Of a stretch of DNA of 29,200 nucleotides, positions 7,971 through 15,037 are shown piece after piece. The DNA lies in contig DEQR01000049.1 in assembly GCA_002360535.1 (NCBI GenBank), positions 1 through 29,200 on the forward strand. The letters run 5' to 3'. Every line of letters starts with the position of its first letter. Positions within the stretch are counted from its first letter, which is position 1. A model generated the notes under the pieces. It was not told the origin of the DNA and did not search any database. It saw only the letters and a list, made by a program, of their open reading frames with translations. Source of the DNA: Thiobacillus sp. UBA3361 (GTDB taxonomy: Bacteria; Pseudomonadota; Gammaproteobacteria; Burkholderiales; Thiobacillaceae). A program made the position numbers and the translations under genes.

Positions 7971-8894
7971 TTACAGCCGGGCGAGGGTCTTGACGTGCAC
8001 CGCCACGCTGCGGCCCAGGGAACTGAGGTCGTAGCCCCCCTCCAACATCGACACGGCACGCCCCCCCGCATGGCGGGCGGCGACCGCCATGACCTGCTCG
8101 GTGATCCACTGGTAATCCGGCTCGGTGAGCATGAAATGGCTCATGTCGTCCTCCCGGTGGGCGTCGAATCCGGCCGAGAAGAACACCAGTTGCGGCGCAA
8201 AGCCGTCCAGGGCGGGCAGGGCGCGGGCCTCGAAGGCCTCGCGATAGGCCTTGCCGGCGGTGCCGCCCGGCAGCGGGATGTTGACGATGTGCTCGCTGAC
8301 CGTGTCGGCGCCACAGTGCGGGTAGTAGGGGTGCTGGAAGGTGGATACCAGCATCACGCGCGGGTCGTCGCGGAAGATGTCCTCGGTGCCGTTGCCGTGA
8401 TGAACGTCGAAATCGACGATGGCGACCCGTTCCAGGCCGTGCGCTTCCAGGGCATGGGCCGCTGCCACCGCCACGTTGTTGAAGATGCAGAAGCCCATGG
8501 ACTGATTGCGGGTGGCGTGGTGGCCGGGTGGGCGGCAGGCCACGAAGGCGCTCTCCACCTCGCCCTTCATCACCCAGTCCACCGCCAGGATGCCGCCGCC
8601 GGCCGCGTGGTAGGCGGCGTCCAGGGTGTGCGGGTTCATGGCCGTGTCGCCGTCCAACTGCACCAGCCCGTCATAGGGGGAGGCGGCCTCGACGGCGTCG
8701 ATGTAGGCCGGGTCGTGCACTCGCACCAGATGCACGCGGTGCGCCATGGGCGCGTCGTGATGGCGCAGGTAGTCGAACAGCTGCGCGGCGTGCAGCCGGT
8801 CGTCGATGGCTTTCAGGCGCGCCGGGCTCTCCGGATGCAGGTGGCCCATGTGGTGCTTGAGGCAGGCGGGGTGGGTGATGTAGGCAGTGTGCAT
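7971..8894 (-). CDS. Histone deacetylase family protein (class II HDAC-like deacylase)
   Basis: A 307-residue zinc-dependent amidohydrolase of the HDAC/AcuC/acetylpolyamine amidohydrolase family. The catalytic His pair is H125/H126 in RPPGHHA. The zinc ligands are probably D163 and H165 in DFDVHHGNGT and D244 in SAGFDAH. The catalytic tyrosine is probably in the motif GGYD near residue 290. In bacteria such enzymes remove acyl groups from proteins or small amines; the substrate here is not shown by sequence. It is divergent from a protein acetyltransferase gene 149 bases away, which favours a role in reversible lysine acylation. Confidence 0.9.
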   Translation of the reverse strand: MHTAYITHPACLKHHMGHLHPESPARLKAIDDRLHAAQLFDYLRHHDAPMAHRVHLVRVHDPAYIDAVEAASPYDGLVQLDGDTAMNPHTLDAAYHAAGGGILAVDWVMKGEVESAFVACRPPGHHATRNQSMGFCIFNNVAVAAAHALEAHGLERVAIVDFDVHHGNGTEDIFRDDPRVMLVSTFQHPYYPHCGADTVSEHIVNIPLPGGTAGKAYREAFEARALPALDGFAPQLVFFSAGFDAHREDDMSHFMLTEPDYQWITEQVMAVAARHAGGRAVSMLEGGYDLSSLGRSVAVHVKTLARL

Positions 8895-9043
8895 GGAAAC
8901 CCGAATGTCACGATGGATACGTTAAATATACGCGTGAGCAGGCCGATATATGGTCTATGGTCATAACCAATAAGCCCGCACGCAGGGTTAAAATTGTTGC
9001 GCTGCACTAAAATTCTCTTCCGCTCTCCCAGCAAGGTCAAATC

Positions 9044-11722
9044 ATGAGCCAGCACTACCTGCACCCCCTGTTCAGTCCCCGATCCGTGGCCGTTTTCGGC
9101 GCCAGCGACCGGGAGGCCTCGGTGGCCGGGGTGATCTACAAGAATCTGCTCAAGTCCGGCTTCGCCGGCAAGGTCTATCCGGTGAACCCCAAGTACGAGG
9201 TCCTGTTGGAGCAGAAATGCTATGCCTACGCCAGCGACCTGCCCGAGGCGCCGGATCTGGCGATCATCGCAACGCCCGCGCCCACGGTGGCGCAGATCAT
9301 GGACGACTGCGGCAAGCGTGGCGTGCGCAATGTGGTGGTGCTCTCCGCCGGCTTCCGCGAGGTCGGTCCCAAGGGTCTGGCCATGGAGGGGCAACTCCAA
9401 TATACGGCCAAGAAGCACGGCATCCGCTTCATCGGCCCCAACTGCCTGGGCATCCAGCGCCCGTCCATCGGACTGAACGCCACCTTCGCCCTGGGCACCG
9501 CGCTGCCCGGCGACCTGGCCCTGGTGTCCCAGTCCGGTGCCTTGTGCACGGCCATGCTGGACTGGGCGGCGTCGAACGGCATCGGCTTTTCCAGCGTCAT
9601 TTCCAGCGGCGCCTCGGCGGATCTGGACTTCGGCGAGATCCTGGATTACCTGGCCTATGACCCGGCCACCAAGGGCATCCTGATGTATATCGAGGGCATC
9701 CGCGACGCGCGCCGCTTCATGAGTGCCCTGCGCGCCGTGTCGCGCCTCAAGCCGGTGGTGATGGTCAAGGTGGGCCGCCACGAGGCGGGCTCCAAGGCGG
9801 TAGCCTCCCACACCGGCGCCCTGGTGGGCTCCGACGCGGTGTTCGACGCCCTGGTGCGCCGCGCCGGCGTGGTGCGGGTGCAGACCATCCTGCAGCTGTT
9901 CGCCTGCGCCCGCGCCCTGTCCAGCCACATCAAGCCCAGCGGCAACCGCCTGGCCATCGTCACCAACGGCGGCGGACCCGGCGTGATGGCCACCGACCTG
10001 GCGGTCGATATGGGCGTGCGGCTCGCCGATCTGGCGCCCCAGACCCTGGAAAAACTCAACGCTGCCCTGCCGCCCACCTGGTCGCACGGTAACCCAGTCG
10101 ATGTGATCGGGGACGCCGGATCGGATCGTTACCATGCGGCCCTGGATGCCTGTCTGGCCGATCCCGGTGTGGATGGCGTGCTGGCCATGCTGACCCCGCA
10201 GGCGATGACCAAGCCCGCCGAGGCGGCGACGGCGGTGGTCGATGTGGCCAAGAAGTCGCAGAAACCGGTGATCAGCTGCTGGATGGGCGAGAGTCAGGTG
10301 GCTGAAGGCCGGCGGCTGTTCAAGGAGGCCGGCATTCCCTATTTCACCACCCCCGAGCCCGCGGTGGAGGTGTTCTCCTACCTGGCCAGCTTCTACGAGA
10401 ACCAGCGCCAGCTGATGCAGACCCCGGGGCCGGTGTCCCGTGACGCGGAACCGGACGTGGAAGGCGCCCGCCTGATCGTGGAGAGCGCTCTGGCCCAGGG
10501 CCGGCACACCCTCACCGAGGTGGAATCCAAGGCCCTGCTGTCGGCCTTCCACATCCCGGTGGCCCAGACTCTGATCGCCCGCAACCCCACCGAGGCCATG
10601 CTCATGGCCCAGCAGATGGGTTTCCCGGTGGCGATGAAGATCAACTCCCAGGACATCAGCCACAAATCCGACGTGGGCGGCGTGCGCCTGGGCCTGTCCA
10701 GCGGCCAGGCGGTGCGTGCCGCCTTCATGGGCATGGTCGCCGAAGTGAAGAAGCACCGCCCCGAGGCGGTGATCGACGGTGTGGTCATCGAACCCATGGT
10801 CAACCGTCCCAACGCCCGGGAGGTGCTGGTAGGCGTGGTCACCGATCCGGTGCTGGGTCCGGTGCTGGCCTTCGGCGCCGGCGGCGTCGATGTGGAGGCC
10901 TTCCAGGACCGCGCCGTGGCCCTGCCGCCCCTGAACCGCTATCTGGCCGAGGACCTGATCAGACGCACCCGCATCTCCAAACTGCTGGGCGAGTTCCGCA
11001 ACCGGCCGTCGGCCGACTTCCAGGCGGTGCAGAAGATCCTGCTGCGGGTCTCGGAGATGGTCTGCGAGCTGCCCTGGCTGGAGGAGCTGGACATCAACCC
11101 CCTGCTGGTGGATGAGCACGGCGCCCTGGCTGCCGACGCACGCATCATCATCCGGTCCCAGCCGCCCCGCGCCGACCGTTACGGGCACATGGCCATCCAT
11201 CCCTACCCGGCGCACCTGGTCAGCCAGTGGCAGCTGCCCAACGGCTCCGATGTGATCATCCGCCCCATCCGCCCGGAGGACGCGGAGATGACCCAGGAGT
11301 TCGTGCGCGGCCTGTCGGCGGAGACCAAGTATTTCCGTTACATGGACGCGGTGCAGGAGTTGTCGCCCAGCATGCTCGTGCGCCTCACCCAGATCGACTA
11401 CGACCGGGAAATGGCCCTGCTGGCCATCACCCACCAGGACGGCCGGGAGGTGGAACTGGGTGTCGCCCGCTACGCCGCCAATCCGGACGGCACCACCTGC
11501 GAATTCGCCCTGGTGGTGGACGACAAGTGGCAGAACCTGGGCATCGCCCACAAGCTCATGGACGTGCTGATGAACGTGGCGCGGGCCAAGGGCCTGGAGA
11601 TCATCGAGGGCGAGGTGCTGAAGACCAACACCCGCATGATCAAGCTGTGCCAGGGTCTGGGCTTCCGCATCGAACCCCACCCGGACGACGACAGCATCAA
11701 GTACGTGGCCCGGGAGCTGTGA
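9044..11722 (+). CDS. Bifunctional acyl-CoA synthetase (ADP-forming)-like / GNAT protein acetyltransferase (Pat/PatZ type)
   Basis: An 892-residue protein: CoA-binding Rossmann domain (1-130, FGASDRE near the start), succinyl-CoA-synthetase-like domains (about 145-470), ATP-grasp (about 485-705, with MKINSQDISHKSDVGGV), and a C-terminal GNAT domain (about 730-892, with ADWKQ-like DDKWQNLGIAHKLM as the acetyl-CoA loop). Enzymes of this architecture acetylate lysines, classically in acetyl-CoA synthetase, and so switch it off. H256 in ASHTGALVG matches the position of the phospho-histidine of true ADP-forming synthetases, so synthetase activity may remain. An AAGG ribosome site precedes the ATG. 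It is monocistronic, ending in a strong terminator, and divergent from an HDAC-like gene. Confidence 0.92.
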   Translation: MSQHYLHPLFSPRSVAVFGASDREASVAGVIYKNLLKSGFAGKVYPVNPKYEVLLEQKCYAYASDLPEAPDLAIIATPAPTVAQIMDDCGKRGVRNVVVLSAGFREVGPKGLAMEGQLQYTAKKHGIRFIGPNCLGIQRPSIGLNATFALGTALPGDLALVSQSGALCTAMLDWAASNGIGFSSVISSGASADLDFGEILDYLAYDPATKGILMYIEGIRDARRFMSALRAVSRLKPVVMVKVGRHEAGSKAVASHTGALVGSDAVFDALVRRAGVVRVQTILQLFACARALSSHIKPSGNRLAIVTNGGGPGVMATDLAVDMGVRLADLAPQTLEKLNAALPPTWSHGNPVDVIGDAGSDRYHAALDACLADPGVDGVLAMLTPQAMTKPAEAATAVVDVAKKSQKPVISCWMGESQVAEGRRLFKEAGIPYFTTPEPAVEVFSYLASFYENQRQLMQTPGPVSRDAEPDVEGARLIVESALAQGRHTLTEVESKALLSAFHIPVAQTLIARNPTEAMLMAQQMGFPVAMKINSQDISHKSDVGGVRLGLSSGQAVRAAFMGMVAEVKKHRPEAVIDGVVIEPMVNRPNAREVLVGVVTDPVLGPVLAFGAGGVDVEAFQDRAVALPPLNRYLAEDLIRRTRISKLLGEFRNRPSADFQAVQKILLRVSEMVCELPWLEELDINPLLVDEHGALAADARIIIRSQPPRADRYGHMAIHPYPAHLVSQWQLPNGSDVIIRPIRPEDAEMTQEFVRGLSAETKYFRYMDAVQELSPSMLVRLTQIDYDREMALLAITHQDGREVELGVARYAANPDGTTCEFALVVDDKWQNLGIAHKLMDVLMNVARAKGLEIIEGEVLKTNTRMIKLCQGLGFRIEPHPDDDSIKYVAREL

Positions 11723-11732
11723 CCCCGGCTTC

Positions 11733-11770
11733 GCCATGAAAAAAGCGGCCTCGGCCGCTTTTTTCATGGC
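11733..11770. terminator. Strong bidirectional terminator between pat-like and VOC genes
   Basis: An 18-bp perfect inverted repeat: arms 11733-11750 and 11753-11770 around a two-base centre, with A6 in one arm and T6 in the other. The GC core GCGGCC/GGCCGC is followed by a T run in both directions. It serves the plus-strand acetyltransferase gene and the convergent minus-strand VOC gene. Confidence 0.93.
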
Positions 11771-11802
11771 CGGAGGGCACCGCCTCCACGACGCGGCCGG
11801 CC

Positions 11803-12183
11803 TCAGCTTAAGGAGTGCAGGCCGATCATGTTGCCCTCGGTGTCCATCACCAGGGCGATGAAGCCCCACTCACCGATGGACATCTTGGGCATTACCACCT
11901 GTCCGCCTGCCGCCTGGGCCTTGGCCGATTCCTGCTGCGCGTCCTGGCAGGAGAAATACACCATGGTGCCCCCCGCGCCGGGGTCCTTGCCGGGCATCCT
12001 CACCAGGGCCCCCGCCGCGCCCTGGGCACCCTCCACCCAGGGGAAGGCATACATGGACTCCAGTTGCCCCTCCGCCGGCAACTGCATCAGCTCCCGTCCG
12101 AACACCGCTTCATAGAAGGCCTTGGCCCGGCCCATGTCCGACACATAGATCTCGAACCAGCCGACGACGTTGTAGGTTTGCAT
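11803..12183 (-). CDS. VOC-superfamily protein (glyoxalase/dioxygenase-like)
   Basis: A 126-residue protein with the paired beta-alpha-beta-beta-beta folds of the vicinal oxygen chelate superfamily. The first half begins VGWFEIYVSDMGRAKAFYEAVFG, and the second half ends with ALVMDTEGNMIGLHS. Members bind a metal and act as glyoxalases, dioxygenases or antibiotic-binding proteins; this short form is usually of unknown function. It converges on the acetyltransferase gene over a shared terminator. No specific substrate can be assigned. Confidence 0.85.
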   Translation of the reverse strand: MQTYNVVGWFEIYVSDMGRAKAFYEAVFGRELMQLPAEGQLESMYAFPWVEGAQGAAGALVRMPGKDPGAGGTMVYFSCQDAQQESAKAQAAGGQVVMPKMSIGEWGFIALVMDTEGNMIGLHSLS

Positions 12184-12417
12184 GATCGACTCCTAAGGTG
12201 GATGGTTTGGTGGATTCGTTGGGCACCGGCTGCCTGCCTTGACTTGTATGGAACGGCAAGCCGATGGTGGGGCGACTCTATGCCGCCCGTGTTGCAGCGG
12301 CAAGTCACTGTCGGCCATGCCAGTGAACGCCCTGATGGTTCTCGATATTCGGCAGGCGGGCGGGCCGCATTCGCCGTCACACCGGCCTGATCGGGCAATC
12401 CATCAGCCTCTGCTAAT

Positions 12418-12678
12418 ATGCCGCGGGTGAAAAGGCTCAAGTTTCCCCTCCATCCCAAACATCCCGAGCGCGTTTGCTGGGGGTGCGACAAGTATTGCCC
12501 CGCCGGGGACATGCAATGCGGCAACGGCTCCGTGCGCACCGAACATCCCATGGAGGTGCTGGGCGAAGACTGGTACACACTGGACGGATGGTCGGACCTC
12601 TTCGCCGATGACCGGGAGGACGGACAGGCCCCGGAACCCCGTGCGGGCGCCCGGAGACAGGCCGGGACCTCCCGCTGA
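12418..12678 (+). CDS. DUF3079 family protein, cysteine-rich
   Basis: An 86-residue protein whose first 60 residues match the short DUF3079 family as I remember it: a basic start, HPKHPERVCWGCDKYCP, then CGNGSVRTEHP. Four cysteines in the pattern C-x2-C-x3-C-x6-C suggest zinc or iron-sulfur binding, which is inference. The last 20 residues (after DWYTLDG and DLFADD) are low in complexity and rich in Arg, Gly and Pro, probably an extension past the family core. It is monocistronic; the 234 bases upstream show no other gene. Confidence 0.75.
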   Translation: MPRVKRLKFPLHPKHPERVCWGCDKYCPAGDMQCGNGSVRTEHPMEVLGEDWYTLDGWSDLFADDREDGQAPEPRAGARRQAGTSR

Positions 12679-12727
12679 AGGCACCCGGTCGCCGCCGAAC
12701 CCGCGCGGAGAATTTGCGGATGTCAGA

Positions 12728-12761
12728 CCCGTAGGGCGGAAAAGCGAAGCGCCTTCCGCCG
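12728..12761 (+). repeat. REP-like palindromic sequence, copy A
   Basis: A 34-base sequence beginning CCCGTAGGGCGGAAAAGCG and ending CCTTCCGCCG. It recurs without mismatch in reverse orientation at 14333-14366, where it is one arm of a longer palindrome. Here the partner arm is absent or strongly diverged, so this looks like a truncated copy. Confidence 0.8.
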
Positions 12762-12844
12762 CAAGCCGTTCGGCGCAATCCACGAACCGTCATCCAGCGG
12801 AATCCACGAACCGCCTACTTGGGTTGGAAACGCCTGTTCCGCCC

Positions 12845-13000
12845 TGCGCACAACGCTACAAATATCGCCTGTTCCAAGGTGCGGCGGGCGGGAGTCGGGT
12901 GAGATACGGCAACGAACGCGGCAAGGGCGATCACCGGCATGCCGGAGGACGTGAAGCGCAATACGAATTCACGGCGCTCGAAACCCGGCTGGCCGACGGC
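12845..13000 (+). pseudogene. Remnant of a TumE-like (DUF6516) toxin gene
   Basis: In one frame the translation contains RYKYRLFQG, then RYGNERGKGDHRHAGG, then YEFTALETRLAD. This resembles the core of TumE/DUF6516 toxins of type II toxin-antitoxin systems, where a GNERGKGDHRH segment is diagnostic as I remember the family. The usual N-terminal about 30 residues are not present upstream, which is replaced by simple repeats around CACGAACCG. After LAD the similarity stops, though the frame stays open to 13072. No antitoxin follows. I therefore call it a decayed fragment; the assignment rests on motif memory. Confidence 0.5.
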
Positions 13001-13297
13001 CGCTTATCGGCCTTACCGGCTAGGGTTGGTGGTCAGCCATATCTTCGTGAACGACAGCGATCTGGCGCGTAAGCGTTCGGCAGCAGGGCACCTGCGCGGC
13101 CATACGAGGCTTCCGGAAAGCCCTCATCCGAGCGACTGCGCTACTCCGACACCTGCATGACGAGCTACTTCAGCACCTCGGCCATTCAAGTCAGATGGAA
13201 ACAACCGACTCTGGCTTGCTTGATCCCTCGCACCACCCATGATGCAAGGCTGCCTGGGGGAAATACATCAATGGCGGATCTCTGTTTCACTCCGCCC

Positions 13298-13328
13298 TTG
13301 CCGGGCCACCATGTAACGTATACGCTAC
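13298..13328 (+). promoter_or_regulatory. Promoter and operator of the HI1419/HI1420-type toxin-antitoxin pair
   Basis: A -35 TTGCCG (13298-13303), a 17-base spacer and a -10 TACGCT (13321-13326) stand just before the toxin ATG at 13335. The predicted start point is about 13333, leaving almost no leader. A 16-bp inverted repeat GTAACGTATACGCTAC (13313-13328, 14 of 16 positions symmetric) covers the -10 and is the likely binding site for the antitoxin's repressor function. Confidence 0.55.
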
Positions 13329-13334
13329 AGTTCC

Positions 13335-13658
13335 ATGTATGACGTTCAGGACTACCTGACCAGCGAGGGCCGCGATCCATTCAAAGATTGGTTGGCAACC
13401 CTGGCGGATCGGATGGCCAAGGCCCGTATCGCCGCCCGCGTGCAACGCCTGGCCGCCGGCAACTTCGGCGACTGCAAGCCCTTGGCCGACGGTGTTTGGG
13501 AACTGCGCATCGACCATGGCCCGGGCTACCGGGTTTACTACGCCCGCGCAGGGGAACGCCTGCTTCTGCTGCTGGCGGGCGGTGACAAGCGCCGGCAACA
13601 GGCTGATATCGAGACCGCACAGGCGTGCTGGAAAGACTGGAAAAGGAGACAAGCATGA
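13335..13658 (+). CDS. RelE/ParE-superfamily toxin, HI1419 (HigB-1-like) type
   Basis: A 107-residue protein with the layout of the upstream member of HI1419/HI1420 addiction modules: DYLTSEGRDPFKDWLATL at the start, VQRLAAGNFGDCKPL in the middle, GVWELRIDHGPGYRVYYAR as the core strands, and LLLLAGGDKRRQQADIETA at the end. These are RelE/ParE-fold toxins; mRNA cleavage is usual for the RelE branch but is not provable here. The stop overlaps the antitoxin start by four bases (ATGA), so translation is coupled. There is no ribosome site, in line with a leaderless message. Confidence 0.88.
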   Translation: MYDVQDYLTSEGRDPFKDWLATLADRMAKARIAARVQRLAAGNFGDCKPLADGVWELRIDHGPGYRVYYARAGERLLLLLAGGDKRRQQADIETAQACWKDWKRRQA

Positions 13659-13978
13659 AGGCATCCCGGCCCCACGACGAAGCCATGGTGGAACTGCTGC
13701 GCGAAGACCCCGGTTTCGCCGACGAATACCTGGCCTCCTGCATGGAAGCCATGGACGAACCCGGTGGTCATGAGGCCCTGCTGATGGCCCTGCGCCAAGT
13801 CGCTCAGGCCCAGGGCATGGATGCGGTGGCGGCCAGGGCGGGCATCCAGCGAGAAAGCCTCTACCGCGCCCTCTCGCCCAAAGGCAATCCCACTTTAAAA
13901 ACCTTGTTGGCCATACTGGAGGCTGCCGGACTTCGGCTGGCGGTCACCCGGCGGGAAGAAACGGAACACGCGGTTTGA
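13655..13978 (+). CDS. Antitoxin, HI1420-type addiction module antidote with HTH
   Basis: A 107-residue protein of the downstream (antidote) family. The N-terminal about 45 residues hold the ELLREDPGFADEYLASCME segment that precedes the DNA-binding domain. A Xre-like helix-turn-helix follows at about 48-100: MDAVAARAGIQRESLYRALSP, then NPTLKTLLAILEAAGLRL. It should neutralise the toxin and, with it, repress the promoter over the palindrome at 13313-13328. I chose the ATG at 13655 because it overlaps the toxin stop; a start at 13625 would add ten residues from the toxin frame. AAGGAG lies 7 bases upstream. Confidence 0.88.
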   Translation: MKASRPHDEAMVELLREDPGFADEYLASCMEAMDEPGGHEALLMALRQVAQAQGMDAVAARAGIQRESLYRALSPKGNPTLKTLLAILEAAGLRLAVTRREETEHAV

Positions 13979-14120
13979 TTGCGCTGCGGGGTAATCGTGC
14001 CTGGCCCCTTTATTACCCGATGAAGGAGAAAGCGCTCGCACGGCTGGACCCACCAGAGTCCACCCTGCGTCGATTCCGCGCACCGGATTCGCTCATGCGG
14101 TTCCTGCAAACGCTGTAAAA

Positions 14121-14215
14121 CTATGTGCACCCGGTATCGGCCAGAATCCTCACCGGATCAAGGCCGGTATCACCAATATCTTCCCTGGTGCGCATAGTTT
14201 CGAGGTGCACATAGG
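14121..14215. repeat. Inverted 11-mers with an internal near-copy
   Basis: CTATGTGCACC at 14121-14131 is the exact reverse complement of GGTGCACATAG at 14205-14215, 73 bases apart. A direct near-copy, GGTGCGCATAG, is at 14188-14198. The 95-base segment also holds two copies of CCGGTATC. It could be a small hairpin-forming repeat or a target of a DNA-binding protein. Confidence 0.5.
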
Positions 14216-14289
14216 AGGCGGGTCCTGCCTGATGTGGGTTTGGGAAGCAGACTGTCGCGAACGGCCGGTGTAGGGAGAAGGGTAGCCCG

Positions 14290-14366
14290 CGTAGGGCGGA
14301 TGAGCCGTAGGCGTTATCCGCCGATTGGCATACGGCGGAAGGCGCTTCGCTTTTCCGCCCTACGGG
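14290..14366 (+). repeat. REP-like palindromic repeat, copy B
   Basis: A 77-base palindromic element starting CGTAGGGCGGATGAGCC and ending CCGCCCTACGGG. The left arm (GTAGGGCGG...) and right arm (...CCGCCCTAC) pair around a centre near GATTGGCATA. The right 34 bases repeat copy A in inverse orientation. The GTAGGGCGG ends are typical of dispersed extragenic palindromes in GC-rich Proteobacteria. Confidence 0.82.
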
Positions 14367-14397
14367 TTGAACGGGCTGGGGATCGGGAAGCTCCGGC

Positions 14398-14673
14398 TCA
14401 TGCCACCAAGCGCTCCACCTTCGGCTGCGGTTTCTGCCGGGCCTGCCAGAGGTCGTAATCGGCCTGCATGCCTGTCCACATGGCTGCGCTGGTGCCCAGG
14501 GCGGCCTCCAGGCGGAGGGCCATGTCGGCGGAAATCGCGGCACGGCCGTTGAGGACTCGGGACAGGGTGATCCGGCTGACGCCCAGCCGCTGCGCCGCCT
14601 CGGTTACTTGCATGCCTTCTGGCAGGTACTCCCGGAGCACCTCGCCGGGATGAGGGGGGTTGAACATGTCCAT
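14398..14673 (-). CDS. higA: HigA-type antitoxin (Xre HTH)
   Basis: A 91-residue protein of the HigA addiction-module family: PPHPGEVLREYLPEGMQVTE, then the helix-turn-helix AAQRLGVSRITLSRVLNGRAAIS and the tail MALRLEAALGTSAAMWTGMQADYDLWQA. It binds and neutralises the HigB-type toxin encoded just upstream and should repress their shared promoter. I chose the ATG at 14673 because GGAG (complement of 14680-14683) sits six bases upstream; that site overlaps the toxin stop codon. Alternatives are ATG at 14667 and TTG at 14679. Confidence 0.92.
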   Translation of the reverse strand: MDMFNPPHPGEVLREYLPEGMQVTEAAQRLGVSRITLSRVLNGRAAISADMALRLEAALGTSAAMWTGMQADYDLWQARQKPQPKVERLVA

Positions 14674-14682
14674 CGCCAACTC

Positions 14683-14961
14683 CTAGTAGTAGTCCAGATA
14701 ATCGACCAACTCGACGTCGCTGCCGACGAATCGAAAAACCAACCGCCAGTTGCCACTGACGGTGATTGACCAATAGCCGGCCAAGGCTCCGGACAGGGGG
14801 TGCAAGCGCCAGCCCGGCGCGACGAGATCCTCGGGTTTGCCGGCCCGGCTCAGGGCAAACAGCTGCACACGCAGCTTGGCCGCATGATGTGCCTGAATGC
14901 CGGCCTTGGTGCCCTTGGCGTAAAACGCTTCCAGACCCTTGTGTCGGAACGACCTGATCAT
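14683..14961 (-). CDS. higB: HigB-type toxin (RelE superfamily)
   Basis: A 92-residue toxin of the HigB/RelE family, a ribosome-dependent mRNA endonuclease in characterised members. Family landmarks are MIRSFRHKGLEAFY at the start, the middle LRVQLFALSRAGKPEDL, and GYWSITVSGNWRLVFRF with VELVDYLDYY at the end. The order toxin-then-antitoxin is the usual higBA order. I chose the ATG at 14961 (a TTG is two codons upstream). It has no ribosome site, and its promoter's predicted start point coincides with the ATG. Confidence 0.9.
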   Translation of the reverse strand: MIRSFRHKGLEAFYAKGTKAGIQAHHAAKLRVQLFALSRAGKPEDLVAPGWRLHPLSGALAGYWSITVSGNWRLVFRFVGSDVELVDYLDYY

Positions 14962-14967
14962 GCGCAA

Positions 14968-14995
14968 AGTGTAGCGACACGCGATACATTGTCAA
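14968..14995 (-). promoter_or_regulatory. higBA promoter
   Basis: On the minus strand TTGACA (14995-14990), a 16-base spacer and TACACT (14973-14968) make a strong sigma-70 promoter. Six bases later comes the higB ATG, so transcription should begin at or within a base or two of the start codon. The spacer and -10 form a partial inverted repeat with TGTA at one end and TACA at the other (14971-14989), a likely HigA operator. Confidence 0.65.
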
Positions 14996-15037
14996 TGATT
15001 CGAGGATCGCTTGCATTCGCGCGACACGACAAATCCC

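Larger units (their letters stand above)
12679..13334. other. Gene-poor stretch with REP copy and toxin-gene remnant
   Basis: A 656-base stretch without an intact gene. It contains one 34-bp REP-like sequence (12728-12761), a degraded TumE-like reading frame (12845-13000) and, at its right end, the promoter of the next toxin gene. I saw nothing recognisable in 13001-13290; no reading frame there resembles a TumA-type antitoxin. Confidence 0.6.
13979..14397. other. Convergent gap between two toxin-antitoxin modules
   Basis: A 419-base stretch between two convergent antitoxin genes. It contains a REP-like palindrome (14290-14366) and a cluster of three related 11-mers: an inverted pair (14121-14131 and 14205-14215) and a one-mismatch copy at 14188-14198. 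No intact gene is supported. On the minus strand a frame through 14121-14260 is open but I do not recognise it. Confidence 0.55.

Noticed and set aside
8813..11869. Very long open frame of about 1000 codons on the minus strand opposite the acetyltransferase gene
   Set aside because: Composition is dominated by His, Gly, Ala, Gln and Val as expected for the mirror of a GC-rich gene; no domain seen, and the plus-strand protein is clearly real. Similar shadows oppose the amidase (2747-4126), prpR (15011-16807) and prpD (19421-20965).
13001..13290. Search for a TumA-type antitoxin after the TumE-like remnant
   Set aside because: None of the three forward frames shows a winged-helix pattern or recognisable motif; frames are short and broken.
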